Shown here: piece by piece, positions 8,644-17,015 of the stretch
Numbering within the stretch: the stretch's first letter is position 1
Layout of the letters: each line of letters opens with the position of its first letter
Assembly: GCA_017549365.1 (NCBI GenBank)
Contig: JAFYUZ010000013.1
Span: 1-52,717, forward strand
Source of the DNA: Clostridia bacterium
GTDB lineage: Bacteria; Bacillota; Clostridia; Oscillospirales; CAG-382
DNA: 52,717 nucleotides
Direction of reading: 5' to 3'
The notes under the pieces: model-generated
Seen by the model: the letters and a program-made list of their open reading frames with translations, nothing else
What the model was told of the DNA's origin: nothing
Database searches by the model: none
Translations under genes and position numbers: made by a program

Positions 8644-9477
8644 ATGAAAATTCTTTTCAAACAGCAAAAATGCCCTACATATCCGTCGGCTTCGTCATCG
8701 ATTATTTCAAACTGCTATTTCAAAGAGCTTTTTGGAGAATCCGACCGCAAGATTATAAATATAAGAGCCCATCACCACACCGATTATGAGATCCACATGG
8801 TTTTCGACGGACACCAGATCTATGAATGTGACGGCAAATCCGTGCGGCTGGGCAAGGGGGATTTTGTCATTTTTCCTCCGGGTGTGCGCCACAAATCTCT
8901 TGAAAACAGCGAGGATCTGCACAAATACTCCTTAACCTTCAAGAGCGATTTTTTTGAAAGTCAAAAAATGCTTTGCGGGAAAACCACCGATCACATCAAC
9001 GAAAGTCTTGAATTTGTTGCAAAGGAAAGCGCATCTCCCACCGTTTTTTCGGCACAACTCTGCATGAACAGAATATTTGAAACCGTCATTTTACTTTTCA
9101 GACTTTGCGGCTTCAAGGAACAACCGCAGGAAAAAAGCATCGAGCACTTTGACGAGCGCCTTTCTCTTGCAAAAAAATATATTTCCGACAATCTCGAACA
9201 GCCTCTTGCCGTAAGCGATGTTGCGGGATATTGTTATCTGAGCAACAAGCAGCTCACCCGTCTTTTTGTCAGCAACGAGGGGCTTTCGCCTGCCAAATAC
9301 ATTACCAACGAAAGAATGAAAAGGATCTGCGAGCTGATAATTGACGAAGACATCAGCTTCAAGGAAATCAGCATAAGATTCGGATATGCCAGCGAATGCT
9401 ATTTCAGCACCGCCTTCAAGAAGCACAGCGGAATGTCGCCCGGATATTACAGAAAAATGCACAAAAAATCACAGTAA
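8644..9477 (+). CDS. AraC-family transcriptional regulator
   Basis: Protein of 277 residues with an N-terminal cupin-like sensor domain (HHTDYEIHMVFDGHQIYECDG; KGDFVIFPPGVRHKS) and a C-terminal double helix-turn-helix (LSLAKKYISDNLEQPLAVSD onward, ending FGYASECYFSTAFKKHSGMSP). GGAGGTG precedes ATG 8644. Divergent transcription from the lyase/propeller operon makes that operon its likely target, probably responding to a sugar. The effector cannot be read from the sequence. Confidence 0.92.
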   Translation: MKILFKQQKCPTYPSASSSIISNCYFKELFGESDRKIINIRAHHHTDYEIHMVFDGHQIYECDGKSVRLGKGDFVIFPPGVRHKSLENSEDLHKYSLTFKSDFFESQKMLCGKTTDHINESLEFVAKESASPTVFSAQLCMNRIFETVILLFRLCGFKEQPQEKSIEHFDERLSLAKKYISDNLEQPLAVSDVAGYCYLSNKQLTRLFVSNEGLSPAKYITNERMKRICELIIDEDISFKEISIRFGYASECYFSTAFKKHSGMSPGYYRKMHKKSQ

Positions 9478-9480
9478 AAA

Positions 9481-9505
9481 AGGAACCCGTCGGGTTCCTT
9501 TTTTT
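9481..9505. terminator. Terminator after the AraC gene
   Basis: GGAACCC-GTC-GGGTTCC stem (9482-9498) with an A-run before and seven Ts after; usable in both directions. Confidence 0.92.
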
Positions 9506-9507
9506 GT

Positions 9508-10079
9508 TTATGCATTTTTTGACGAGATATACCGGTCTATCGCTTCTGCCGCATTCTTTCCCGCGCCCATGGCGAGAATAACGGTTGCGGCGCCTGTTAC
9601 GGCATCGCCGCCGGCATATACACCCTTGCGGGAGGTAAGTCCTGTGTCATCGGCAATAATTCCGCCCCAGCTTTGGGTCTCAAGTCCGTCTGTTGTGGAT
9701 TTGATAAGCGGATTGGGCGACGTGCCGAGCGCCATAATGACGCAATCGGCGTCTATGAGAAATTCGGAATTTTCCTTTACGACCGGTCTGCGTCTGCCCG
9801 AAGCATCGGGCTCACCCAGCTCCATCTCGACACACTTTATGCCGCAAACGCTGAAGTTTTTGGGGTCACGGCGATCGTCGGGATTGTTGTAGCCGAGAAT
9901 TTCGACGGGGTTGCAAAGAGTTTTGAAGACAATGCCTTCTTCGATGGCATGCTCAATCTCTTCGTGACGTGCAGGATTATAAACTGACCGGGCTGTGCTT
10001 TTTTTGCAACGGCAGGTGCGTCGATGACCATGCGAACGACGGTGGGGTTAAGTATTTCTTTCTCAACAATTGTATACAT
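9508..10079 (-). pseudogene. Deletion remnant fusing NfnA N-terminus to NfnB (GltA-like) C-terminus
   Basis: From ATG 10079 about 38 residues match the start of the ferredoxin-NADP reductase-like NfnA/SudB subunit (MYTIVEKEILNP to PGQFIILHV). At about 9967-9975 the sequence jumps, in a different frame, into the NADPH-dependent glutamate-synthase-like subunit NfnB: RHEEIEHAIEEGI, MELGEPDASGRRRPVV and the FAD motif GVYAGGDAVTGAATVILAMG, ending at 9508. About 240 NfnA and 310 NfnB residues are therefore absent. The nine bases ACGTGCAGG (plus strand) are compatible with both parent genes, which suggests a deletion at a short direct repeat. NfnAB normally couples NADH and reduced ferredoxin to NADP+ reduction. 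A collapsed metagenome assembly is the main alternative. Confidence 0.85.
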
Positions 10080-10272
10080 AAGTATCATCCTTTGAAAATA
10101 AACATGGTATTATTTTATTCAAACAGAGAAAAAATCAAGGGTTTATTTGATACATTGCTAAAAAAGCAGGAATATCACCACAAATAACAGGCTTTTTGGA
10201 GAAAATATATGCAAAAAGCGACATAAGAACTATCACACTTGCTTATTGTTGAAAAATATGTTAAACTTAATG

Positions 10273-10281
10273 TGATATATT
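10273..10281 (+). promoter_or_regulatory. Possible extended -10 element before the propeller-type glycosidase
   Basis: TG-A-TATATT at 10273-10281, without a well-placed -35 box. The rest of 10080-10272 holds no gene or hairpin that I can support. Confidence 0.4.
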
Positions 10282-10296
10282 TTTTGGGAGGCAAAC

Positions 10297-11751
10297 ATGA
10301 AAAAAATAGAAAACATGCTCGGAAAGCGCCTTTTTTCGCTCAATTTTTACAAAGATCTCAAGCTCCCCTTGGGCAAAATGAGCTTTACAAAGGATTTTGT
10401 CAACGAGACCCGCGGTGACATATATCCCGTCATCGAAAGCTCCGACGGTCTTTGCGAAAAGATTGCCGACGGAAAATATTTCGCAAACGGCAAAGTCACC
10501 CGACTTATCGGAAGACACCTTCCCTATTGCACCTACGAGATTGTTTTCGATTCGCTTGACGGTGTGGGCGGATTTTTGTTTATTCTTCCCAACGCGAAAA
10601 TATTTGCAGGGCTTAAAAATGACGGCAAGAAGCTTTCGCTCGAATTTTCCGACGGATCAAAGAAAGAAAACTTTGAAACCGCCCTTTCATTTGAAAAGGG
10701 AACATCCCTTTTGGTGACAACAAGAAAAAAGAATCTCGATTGCTATATAAAAACAAGCGATTTTCCGCAATATATCTGTACCTTCTGTGCCGACAGCTTT
10801 GAAAAAATTGAATACAGCAAGGTTTTTGAAAAATGCTCGTCGTGTGTCAGCATTTTTGGCGATTGCGTTCTTTCGGATGCAAGCTTTTATATCGACTGCG
10901 GCATATCCCAGGCGGATATCCGCCCCGTAAGATATGAAAACGGCGAAATAATGATTGAAAACGGCAAGGTTTTTCTGACGGCATCCATAAGAATGCAGGC
11001 AGAATGTTATCAGGGAATCTTCTCGTGGGTGCCCGGAACTTCCGATTTCGAGCTTGTCGGCGCTCTCTTTTATGACGCGGGCGACGGAATGTGGGGCAAC
11101 GACGTGGCGGCATCCATGATGTACGACCGCAACGAAAAGATCTGGAAGCTGTGGGTCTGCTCGTTCAGTCACGGACATATTCTCGGTCACGCTCAGTTTG
11201 AGGGCGACGTTCGTTTTGGTGTGAACGTGCTGGATATTACGCTGATGGAAAAGATGGACGACGGCAACGGAAACACGTTCTATGGCAAAATGAGCGACGA
11301 AGACCCCGATTTTATCTACGACGAAAAAAGCGGCAAGTGGTATATGTCTATCTGCCGCGCCGTCACGGGACACGACAGTCGGGAATATCACTATTTCTTC
11401 TTTGAATCGGACAACGCCTTTTCGGGATACAAATTTATCGGCAGGACCTCCTGCGGCGGCGCCGAAACGGGCGGCTCGCTTCTGATGCTCGACGGCAGAC
11501 TTGTTTTTGCCTGCGGAGCGTGCTTTGACAAGCGTGCGGAATACCGTATATACAACCTTTTCGACATAGATCACTGCACCCGTATGCGCTTTGACTATGA
11601 CGACGGCGGTTTTCGCGGATGGGGAACCATAATTCCCATAAAATACGGCAACAGAAAAAGATATTTCCACCTGACCTTTGACAGATCGGGCGGCAGTGAT
11701 TACACCTGGAGCTACGGAAATATATACTGTTTCGAGCTTATCGAAGAATAA
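10297..11751 (+). CDS. Putative propeller-type glycoside hydrolase (GH32/43-like), unassigned
   Basis: Protein of 484 residues that I cannot place in a named family. It lacks a signal peptide and membrane segments. The C-terminal two thirds contain strand-rich, aromatic repeats like those of GH43/GH32-type five-bladed propellers (SDEDPDFIYDEKSGKWYMS; ETGGSLLMLDGRLVFACG; RGWGTIIPIKYGNRKRYF), with acidic residues that could be catalytic. The first 200 residues resemble a beta-sandwich. GGGAGG precedes ATG 10297. It stands alone between the nfnAB remnant and carD; the only hairpin after it is the one in the carD leader. Likely a cytoplasmic enzyme acting on short glycans, but this is inference. 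Confidence 0.6.
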   Translation: MKKIENMLGKRLFSLNFYKDLKLPLGKMSFTKDFVNETRGDIYPVIESSDGLCEKIADGKYFANGKVTRLIGRHLPYCTYEIVFDSLDGVGGFLFILPNAKIFAGLKNDGKKLSLEFSDGSKKENFETALSFEKGTSLLVTTRKKNLDCYIKTSDFPQYICTFCADSFEKIEYSKVFEKCSSCVSIFGDCVLSDASFYIDCGISQADIRPVRYENGEIMIENGKVFLTASIRMQAECYQGIFSWVPGTSDFELVGALFYDAGDGMWGNDVAASMMYDRNEKIWKLWVCSFSHGHILGHAQFEGDVRFGVNVLDITLMEKMDDGNGNTFYGKMSDEDPDFIYDEKSGKWYMSICRAVTGHDSREYHYFFFESDNAFSGYKFIGRTSCGGAETGGSLLMLDGRLVFACGACFDKRAEYRIYNLFDIDHCTRMRFDYDDGGFRGWGTIIPIKYGNRKRYFHLTFDRSGGSDYTWSYGNIYCFELIEE

Positions 11752-11774
11752 TTTGAAGTTTTTTCCAAAAAACT

Positions 11775-11804
11775 CTTACATTTTTCGAAAAAATGATGTA
11801 TAAT
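11775..11804 (+). promoter_or_regulatory. Promoter of the CarD-family gene
   Basis: CTTACA (11775-11780), 18-nt spacer, perfect TATAAT (11799-11804). Transcription from here would include the hairpin at 11833-11885. Confidence 0.6.
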
Positions 11805-11832
11805 GGATATATAATAATATAACAAAGATCAC

Positions 11833-11894
11833 AACGCGCAGTTTGCATGGCGGAACGTAAGTCCGGTTGTTGCAGAATGCGCGTTTGTTTTTTT
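11833..11894 (+). ncRNA. Structured leader with terminator-like end before carD
   Basis: AACGCGCA (11833-11840) pairs with TGCGCGTT (11878-11885). Inside, TGCA (11844-11847) can pair with TGCA (11871-11874), and CGGA (11851-11854) with TCCG (11862-11865). The helix is followed by a T-rich tract to 11894, then the carD ribosome site. It may end the upstream gene or act as an attenuator or riboswitch of carD. I do not recognise a known riboswitch class. Confidence 0.55.
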
Positions 11895-11920
11895 GCATCA
11901 GAACGAAGGGAGAACCGAAT

Positions 11921-12427
11921 ATGTACAAGACAGGCGACATCGTTGTGTATCCGGGGACGGGAGTGTGCAGGATAGAAGACATCGTTACCCAAAAATTTGC
12001 GAGGACAGAAGAAAAGACCTACTACGTTTTGCGCGGAGTATACGACAGCGCAGGCACCACCATATACTGCCCTGTGGACAACGAAAACATAAAGGTCAGA
12101 AAGCTTCTTTCCAAGGAGGATATTTCGCTGCTTATAAAAAACACCTGCCGCGAAGAAAACCTTTGGGTAGACAACGACAATGAGCGCAAAAAAATTTTTG
12201 CCGCCATACTCAAAGAGGGCAATCAGACAAAGATCTTAAAGCTTATCATCGAGATCCACGAAAAGCAGGCCGAAAAAGAAAACGAGGGCAAAAAGCTTCA
12301 TCTCTCCGATGAAAAAGTTCTCTCTCAGGCAGAAAAGATCATCCATGAAGAGCTTGCCTATTCGATGGATATAAAAGTTGACGAGGTGGCGGCTTTTGTT
12401 ATGAAAGAAATGAATGTGCAAGTATAA
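11921..12427 (+). CDS. CarD/CdnL-family RNA polymerase-binding regulator
   Basis: Protein of 168 residues. The N-terminal 60 or so form the CarD/TRCF RNA polymerase interaction domain (YKTGDIVVYPGTGVCRIEDI; YYVLRGVYDSAGTTIYCPVDN), and a helical, charged C-terminal part follows. Members bind the RNA polymerase beta subunit and stabilise open complexes, often affecting rRNA and stress genes. The start is ATG 11921, preceded by GAAGGGAG; an earlier in-frame ATG at 11867 lies inside the leader hairpin and is rejected. A strong terminator follows at 12440, so it is monocistronic. Confidence 0.9.
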   Translation: MYKTGDIVVYPGTGVCRIEDIVTQKFARTEEKTYYVLRGVYDSAGTTIYCPVDNENIKVRKLLSKEDISLLIKNTCREENLWVDNDNERKKIFAAILKEGNQTKILKLIIEIHEKQAEKENEGKKLHLSDEKVLSQAEKIIHEELAYSMDIKVDEVAAFVMKEMNVQV

Positions 12428-12439
12428 ATTCAAAAAACT

Positions 12440-12470
12440 GCGGTTGTTAAAATGTTCACAACCGCTTTTT
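12440..12470 (+). terminator. Terminator after carD
   Basis: Perfect 8-bp stem GCGGTTGT / ACAACCGC with a 10-nt loop, followed by TTTTTA. Confidence 0.9.
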
Positions 12471-12471
12471 A

Positions 12472-12491
12472 TTTTGTGACATCTCACAAAA
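12472..12491. promoter_or_regulatory. Palindrome upstream of the first SLH gene, candidate operator
   Basis: TTTTGTGA-CATC-TCACAAAA, a perfect 8+8 inverted repeat 41 nt before the -35 box. A near copy sits upstream of the paralogous SLH gene at 50247-50263. Confidence 0.5.
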
Positions 12492-12532
12492 CAGTATCTA
12501 TAATTTTGTAAAAGTTGTCTTTGCGTCAGCGC

Positions 12533-12561
12533 TTGCGTGGTTAACGAAAATGTGATATAAT
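12533..12561 (+). promoter_or_regulatory. Extended -10 promoter of the first SLH gene
   Basis: TTGCGT (12533-12538), 17-nt spacer ending in TGA, perfect TATAAT (12556-12561). Confidence 0.8.
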
Positions 12562-12568
12562 ATAGTGT

Positions 12569-12581
12569 GTCACTTTGTGAC
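12569..12581. promoter_or_regulatory. Inverted repeat at the transcription start of the first SLH gene
   Basis: GTCAC-TTT-GTGAC lies immediately after the -10 box and reuses the TTTGTGA half-site of the palindrome at 12472. It could be a repressor site or simply a 5' mRNA hairpin. Confidence 0.4.
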
Positions 12582-12607
12582 GATATAAAATTATAAAGGA
12601 GTAAAAC

Positions 12608-15600
12608 ATGAAAAAGACAAGGCTTTTATCGCTCTTGCTGGCAGTGCTTCTCATTGTCTGCGCAGTTCCCTTCACGGTATCGGCGGCAGCAGAAGTTATC
12701 ACAGTAAACGGCGAACGTGTTGCCCTCGTTAACTCTTTCGGTAAGATGAACTACGAAGGCAAAGCACACCAGACTTTCAAAACATTCGACGAAGCGTTCA
12801 ACGCTCTTGGCAAAGAGGGCGGCAAGATCGTCTTTACAGGAAAGATCGCTCTTCCCAATTTCAAGGATATCAAGGGACGAGCTCCCATTACCATTCAGGG
12901 TATAGGAACAAAGGCAACAGGTAACCTTCTTGATTTTTCGGGCACAGCTGACGCTCCCGTTTCCGAAATCAACCTCGAAGGAGACCTTACCCTCAATTTT
13001 GTCACCATCCGTCTTGCACCCGGCGCTTACCTTTACACCAACGGTTTTGCGCTTGAAACAGGCGAAGGTTTTGACACATACAGCACCGAAAAGTACGTTG
13101 CAGGCAGTGACAACATCATCACATACCCCGATCCTCCGTCGATTGCAGTCGGCGAGATCAACGGCAACGCCGGAATCGGACTTGTGGCAGGCACATACGA
13201 AACTCTTGCCGCAGGTTCTGTAAACGGCAAGACCGTTAACGGCAACACCTCTGTTGCACTTGAAGGCGGCACTATCGAAACAGTTGTCGGTGCAAACGTT
13301 GGCAACGGCACAATGAACGGCAACGCAAAGCTTGTTATCGGCGAAGGCAACATCACAAAACTTGTTGCAGGTTCCAGCGGCGGTACTGTTAACGGTAACA
13401 TTTTCGTCGAGATCGGCGGAGGTGTTATCAGTGAAGCTGTTATCGGTGCAGAAGCAGGTGCCACCATCAACGGTAACGTTGTTGTTGCTCTCAACGGCGG
13501 CTCGTTCAGCGGCACCATCAACGCAGGCACAGGCACTGTTACAGGTAAAAAGGTAGTTATCACAGGTGCGGACGCCACAGCAAACCTCGCAGACGGCGCC
13601 GCAAATGTTGTTATCAAGCTCGACGGCGGCTTGTGCGAGCCCAAGTTTGAAGGCGCAAACATTACAGGCTATCTCTTCACAGACAAATACGGCATTCCCG
13701 CAACCTCTATCAAAGTCAACGGTGCTGATGTTGCTTCCGAAAACGGAATTTATCAGATTGCCGACGGCGTATCCAGCGTAACCGTCACCTCCAAGGTAGA
13801 CGTTAAGGTAAACAAGAACGCAAACTATGTTGCAGGTTACGAGGACGGCACTTTCCTTCCTCAGAACAACATGACACGTGCAGAAGCTGTCACCCTCCTT
13901 ACAAGACTCGTTACAGACGAAAACAACATCAAGGGCAAGGTTTCGGCAAACTATGACGACGTGGCATCGGGTGCATGGTACGAATCTTACATCGGTTTCT
14001 TCCAGAAGCTCGGATATCTTGACACCATCGAAGTAAACTACGGCACCTGCATCGCCCCCACACAGAACATCACAAGAGGCGAATTTGCAGAGCTTCTTTA
14101 TTACATCTCCACTTTCGGAGAAGGCGCTTCGTCAATGAAGCTTAAGGGCTTTTCTGACGTCAAGAGCACACACAAATACATCAAAGCAATCAACTTTGCA
14201 GTTGCAAACGGCATTGTTAACGGTTACGAAGACGGCACATTCAAGCCTGAAAACAACATCACCCGTGCCGAAGTTGTAACAATGGTCAACCGTTTCCTCG
14301 GCAGAATTCCCACAGGGATAGCCGGAGCAACAACTTTCTCTGATACTGCTACCCACTGGGCAAACGGTCAGATCCTTGCGGCATGCAATCCCGAAGGAGT
14401 TGCATGGACAGCATCTGCCGAAGCCGCTCAATACACCATTACAGGTACATCCGCAAAGGATTACATTCCCGCACTTTACGAACAGTCCGCAACTCTTACT
14501 GCTCCTGCTATCCGCAACGGCGTTGCACAGATCGCAGAGCAGATGAAGAAGGACATTCTTAACACTCCCAACACCGCAGAGCTCTACGGCGACAAGATGA
14601 CCAAGGTCACATATTACATTTCCGAAAAGAACGGAAACGATGACAACGACGGAAGAAGTCCCGAAACAGCATGGAAAACTCCTGCGGCGATCAACTCCAA
14701 GGTCAGATTCCCCCAGGCGGGAACCTCGTTCCTCTTTGAACGCGGCGGCGTGTACCGCGGTCAGATCCCCTCTCATCACGGCGCCATCTACGGTTCGTAC
14801 GGCGAAGGCCCCAAGCCTCTTCTTCTCCAGTCGGCAAAGAACTATGCAGATCCCGCTCTTTGGGTTGAAACACAATGGCCCAACGTATGGAAATGTACCG
14901 AACAGCTTATAAACGTAGGTGTTATCGGCTTTGACCACGATCTTCAGGATTATTCCGACGCAACATACGACGAGCTTTACGGTCTTATCATGAACAAGGA
15001 TACCCGCGGATTTGACGGTCCTCACGAGCTTTGCGGAGACCTTCAGTTCTACTCTGAACTCAACGGATCGACAAGCAAGGCGGGCGACCTCTTTGTTTAC
15101 AGCACAAAAGGCAACCCCGGAAGCAGATTTAAGTCCATCGAAATGGGCGAAAAGATCGACATTTTCGACGGCGCTCCCAAGAACATCATCATCGACAACC
15201 TCTCGCTCAAGTTCACAGGCGGCCACGGTATCGGCTTTGGCACCACATCGAACGTAACAGTTACAAACTGTATCTTCTCGTGGCTCGGCGGTTCTGTTCT
15301 CAGAATCAACGAGGACAAGAGAGCTACAAACTACGGCAACGCGGTTGAGATCTACGGCGGTTGCGACGGCTACTTTGTTGAAAACAACTGGATGTATCAG
15401 ATCTACGATACAGCGGTAACCCACCAGAGATCGAACAACACAGGTGATTGTATTCAGAGAAATGTACGCTACACCGCAAACCTTATGGAATACGTATACT
15501 GGGGTATCGAATTCTACAACGCTCCTCCTACAGCAGATCAGCTCGGCGGCAAGAAAGATACCTATAAGAGAATAACCGAAGACGTTATTTCGTCCTACAA

Positions 15601-15973
15601 CCTTCTCAGACTCGGCGGCTACGGCTGGGGCTCGATCACAAGATACAGAGGCTGTTCGCTCTACTGCGGTTCTACCCTTTCGGACAACAAGGATTGCTCG
15701 GCTATCTACAACATTTTCGACAGAGGCTACGGCAACCTCCTCTCTCTCCCCGCAAATTCGACCGAAACACAGGACAAGAACATCTACATCCAGCATCTCG
15801 GTCAGCCTTGGGGCAGACTCAGAGGAACAAGCTTCACTTGCGACTACACCTCCGCTTCCATCATCAATGATAAGTGGGGCGACAAGAACGCTGTCGTTGT
15901 TGTTATCGACCCCAAAGTGGAACCCATCGTACTCAATATTCCCGAAGGACTCGCTCCCGCAAACCTTAAATAA
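12608..15973 (+). CDS. Secreted SLH-domain protein with C-terminal parallel beta-helix (paralogue A)
   Basis: Surface protein of 1121 residues. A Sec signal peptide (1-26, cleavage after TVSA) leads into an N-terminal strand domain. About residues 184-314 hold a Gly/Asn-rich repeat region built on units like VNGNxxVxLxGG. At least three SLH motifs follow (about 400-570; NYVAGYEDGTF, TQNITRGEFAEL, NGYEDGTFKPENNITRAE) that should tether it to secondary cell-wall polymer. From about residue 669 (YYISEKNGNDDNDG) to the end is a right-handed parallel beta-helix typical of polysaccharide lyases or epimerases. AAGGAG precedes the start. It is monocistronic, with a strong promoter and terminator. Catalytic residues cannot be assigned by eye, so a binding rather than enzymatic role is possible. 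Confidence 0.88.
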   Translation: MKKTRLLSLLLAVLLIVCAVPFTVSAAAEVITVNGERVALVNSFGKMNYEGKAHQTFKTFDEAFNALGKEGGKIVFTGKIALPNFKDIKGRAPITIQGIGTKATGNLLDFSGTADAPVSEINLEGDLTLNFVTIRLAPGAYLYTNGFALETGEGFDTYSTEKYVAGSDNIITYPDPPSIAVGEINGNAGIGLVAGTYETLAAGSVNGKTVNGNTSVALEGGTIETVVGANVGNGTMNGNAKLVIGEGNITKLVAGSSGGTVNGNIFVEIGGGVISEAVIGAEAGATINGNVVVALNGGSFSGTINAGTGTVTGKKVVITGADATANLADGAANVVIKLDGGLCEPKFEGANITGYLFTDKYGIPATSIKVNGADVASENGIYQIADGVSSVTVTSKVDVKVNKNANYVAGYEDGTFLPQNNMTRAEAVTLLTRLVTDENNIKGKVSANYDDVASGAWYESYIGFFQKLGYLDTIEVNYGTCIAPTQNITRGEFAELLYYISTFGEGASSMKLKGFSDVKSTHKYIKAINFAVANGIVNGYEDGTFKPENNITRAEVVTMVNRFLGRIPTGIAGATTFSDTATHWANGQILAACNPEGVAWTASAEAAQYTITGTSAKDYIPALYEQSATLTAPAIRNGVAQIAEQMKKDILNTPNTAELYGDKMTKVTYYISEKNGNDDNDGRSPETAWKTPAAINSKVRFPQAGTSFLFERGGVYRGQIPSHHGAIYGSYGEGPKPLLLQSAKNYADPALWVETQWPNVWKCTEQLINVGVIGFDHDLQDYSDATYDELYGLIMNKDTRGFDGPHELCGDLQFYSELNGSTSKAGDLFVYSTKGNPGSRFKSIEMGEKIDIFDGAPKNIIIDNLSLKFTGGHGIGFGTTSNVTVTNCIFSWLGGSVLRINEDKRATNYGNAVEIYGGCDGYFVENNWMYQIYDTAVTHQRSNNTGDCIQRNVRYTANLMEYVYWGIEFYNAPPTADQLGGKKDTYKRITEDVISSYNLLRLGGYGWGSITRYRGCSLYCGSTLSDNKDCSAIYNIFDRGYGNLLSLPANSTETQDKNIYIQHLGQPWGRLRGTSFTCDYTSASIINDKWGDKNAVVVVIDPKVEPIVLNIPEGLAPANLK

Positions 15974-15990
15974 CAAACACAACAAAAAAG

Positions 15991-16020
15991 AAAGCGGACG
16001 CTTTTTAGCGTCCGCTTTTT
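15991..16020. terminator. Bidirectional terminator between SLH gene and Gfo/Idh gene
   Basis: AAAGCGGACGC (15991-16001), TTTTTA loop, GCGTCCGCTTT (16008-16018), with an A-run on one side and T-run on the other. Confidence 0.93.
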
Positions 16021-16034
16021 TGTTGTTTGCGCCG

Positions 16035-17015
16035 TCATCTGTCGGCAAAGCTCTGTATTTTCAAAACAGTTTCGGCGCAGGAAAGAATTCCTTCGGTGCT
16101 GTTGTCATTTCCGTTTATATCGTCGATAAGATCGTCAAGGTTGTTTCGCGTGCTTTCGATTCCGTCACAAAGTGTCACGCTTTCCTGCGTTTTCTTGTAA
16201 AGCTCGACTTTTTCGGAATAGATCGAAAAAGCTATCATTCCCTCTGTTCCCCAGATTTTGAAATCCCAATAATAAGGCAATGAATAACGAACCTTGTCAG
16301 GTGTTGTATACGAAACGTCGGCAATAAGCCCCGCTCCGTTTGAAAGAGTGAGCATAAACTGACCGCTTTCCTTAAAGCACGGCGCTTCTTTTGCCAACTT
16401 GTTCCAGCAGCGTGCGGCACAGATTTCTTTCACATCGAGGTGAAGAAGCGTTTTTACGATGTCGATACCGTGGATGGCAATATCGTTGATGGTGCCGCCG
16501 TGCTTACCCTCTTCAAAATACCACGCAGGTCTTTCGCCGTAAAGCAGAGGGTGCTGACCGCCAAAATATACGTTGTTTATCTCGCCTACCTCGCCCGATT
16601 CCACAAGCTTTTTTGCGGCAAGAACGTTTTTGTTATATCGCATATCAAGCATCATGCCGACCTTAAGATTTTTTTCTTTTGCAAGTCTTTTTATCTCGTA
16701 AAGCTCGTCAAGGCTTGTGCAAAGGGGTTTGTCGGCAATGACGTGCTTGCCTGCCTCAAGAGCTTTTATGGCAAGTCTTCCGCGTCTGCCGTAATAATCT
16801 CCGATGGCGACGATATCAACTTTTTCGTCGGAAAGCATATCTTCAAAGCTTTCGCAGTTAAAGACAACTCCGTTTTCGCAGGCGGATTTTTTTGCCTCTT
16901 CGTTTTCTTCCCACGCCGACACAACGTTTACGTTTTCGTTTTCAAGTGCCGCGTTGTAAAGCCCGAAAATATGTCCGTGTCGAAATCCCGCAAAGGCAAT
17001 TCCGTATTTTTTCAT
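16035..17015 (-). CDS. Gfo/Idh/MocA-family NAD(P)-dependent oxidoreductase
   Basis: Protein of 326 residues with an N-terminal Rossmann fold (GIAFAGFRHGHIFG), the family motif AGKHVIADKPL (DKP in place of the common EKP) and a conserved C-terminal alpha/beta domain with GGTINDIAIHGID. These enzymes oxidise or reduce sugar hydroxyls and keto groups. The start ATG 17015 follows GAGGAGG and overlaps the stop of the DegT gene by four bases (ATGA). With a sugar aminotransferase immediately upstream, an oxidation-then-transamination sequence on a sugar or cyclitol is plausible. The substrate is unknown. Confidence 0.9.
   Translation of the reverse strand: MKKYGIAFAGFRHGHIFGLYNAALENENVNVVSAWEENEEAKKSACENGVVFNCESFEDMLSDEKVDIVAIGDYYGRRGRLAIKALEAGKHVIADKPLCTSLDELYEIKRLAKEKNLKVGMMLDMRYNKNVLAAKKLVESGEVGEINNVYFGGQHPLLYGERPAWYFEEGKHGGTINDIAIHGIDIVKTLLHLDVKEICAARCWNKLAKEAPCFKESGQFMLTLSNGAGLIADVSYTTPDKVRYSLPYYWDFKIWGTEGMIAFSIYSEKVELYKKTQESVTLCDGIESTRNNLDDLIDDINGNDNSTEGILSCAETVLKIQSFADR

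Noticed and set aside
8631..8646. Fourteen-base identity (GGAGGTGAGCAAAG) between the ribosome sites of the first AraC gene and nrdG
   Set aside because: Both are ordinary near-optimal ribosome sites; identity of this length there can arise by chance and selection for the Shine-Dalgarno sequence.
12474..12490. CRP/FNR site upstream of SLH paralogue A
   Set aside because: TGTGA and TCACA are present but separated by 4 nt, not the 6 nt of CRP sites.
13159..13554. Tandem DNA repeat array in SLH paralogue A
   Set aside because: Repetition is at protein level (VNGN, GG units); DNA copies are diverged and irregular.
14132..16048. 638-codon minus-strand frame opposite SLH paralogue A, with a similar one at 47345-48970 opposite paralogue B
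   Set aside because: Both are mirror images of homologous coding sequence, so their similarity is inherited from the sense genes.
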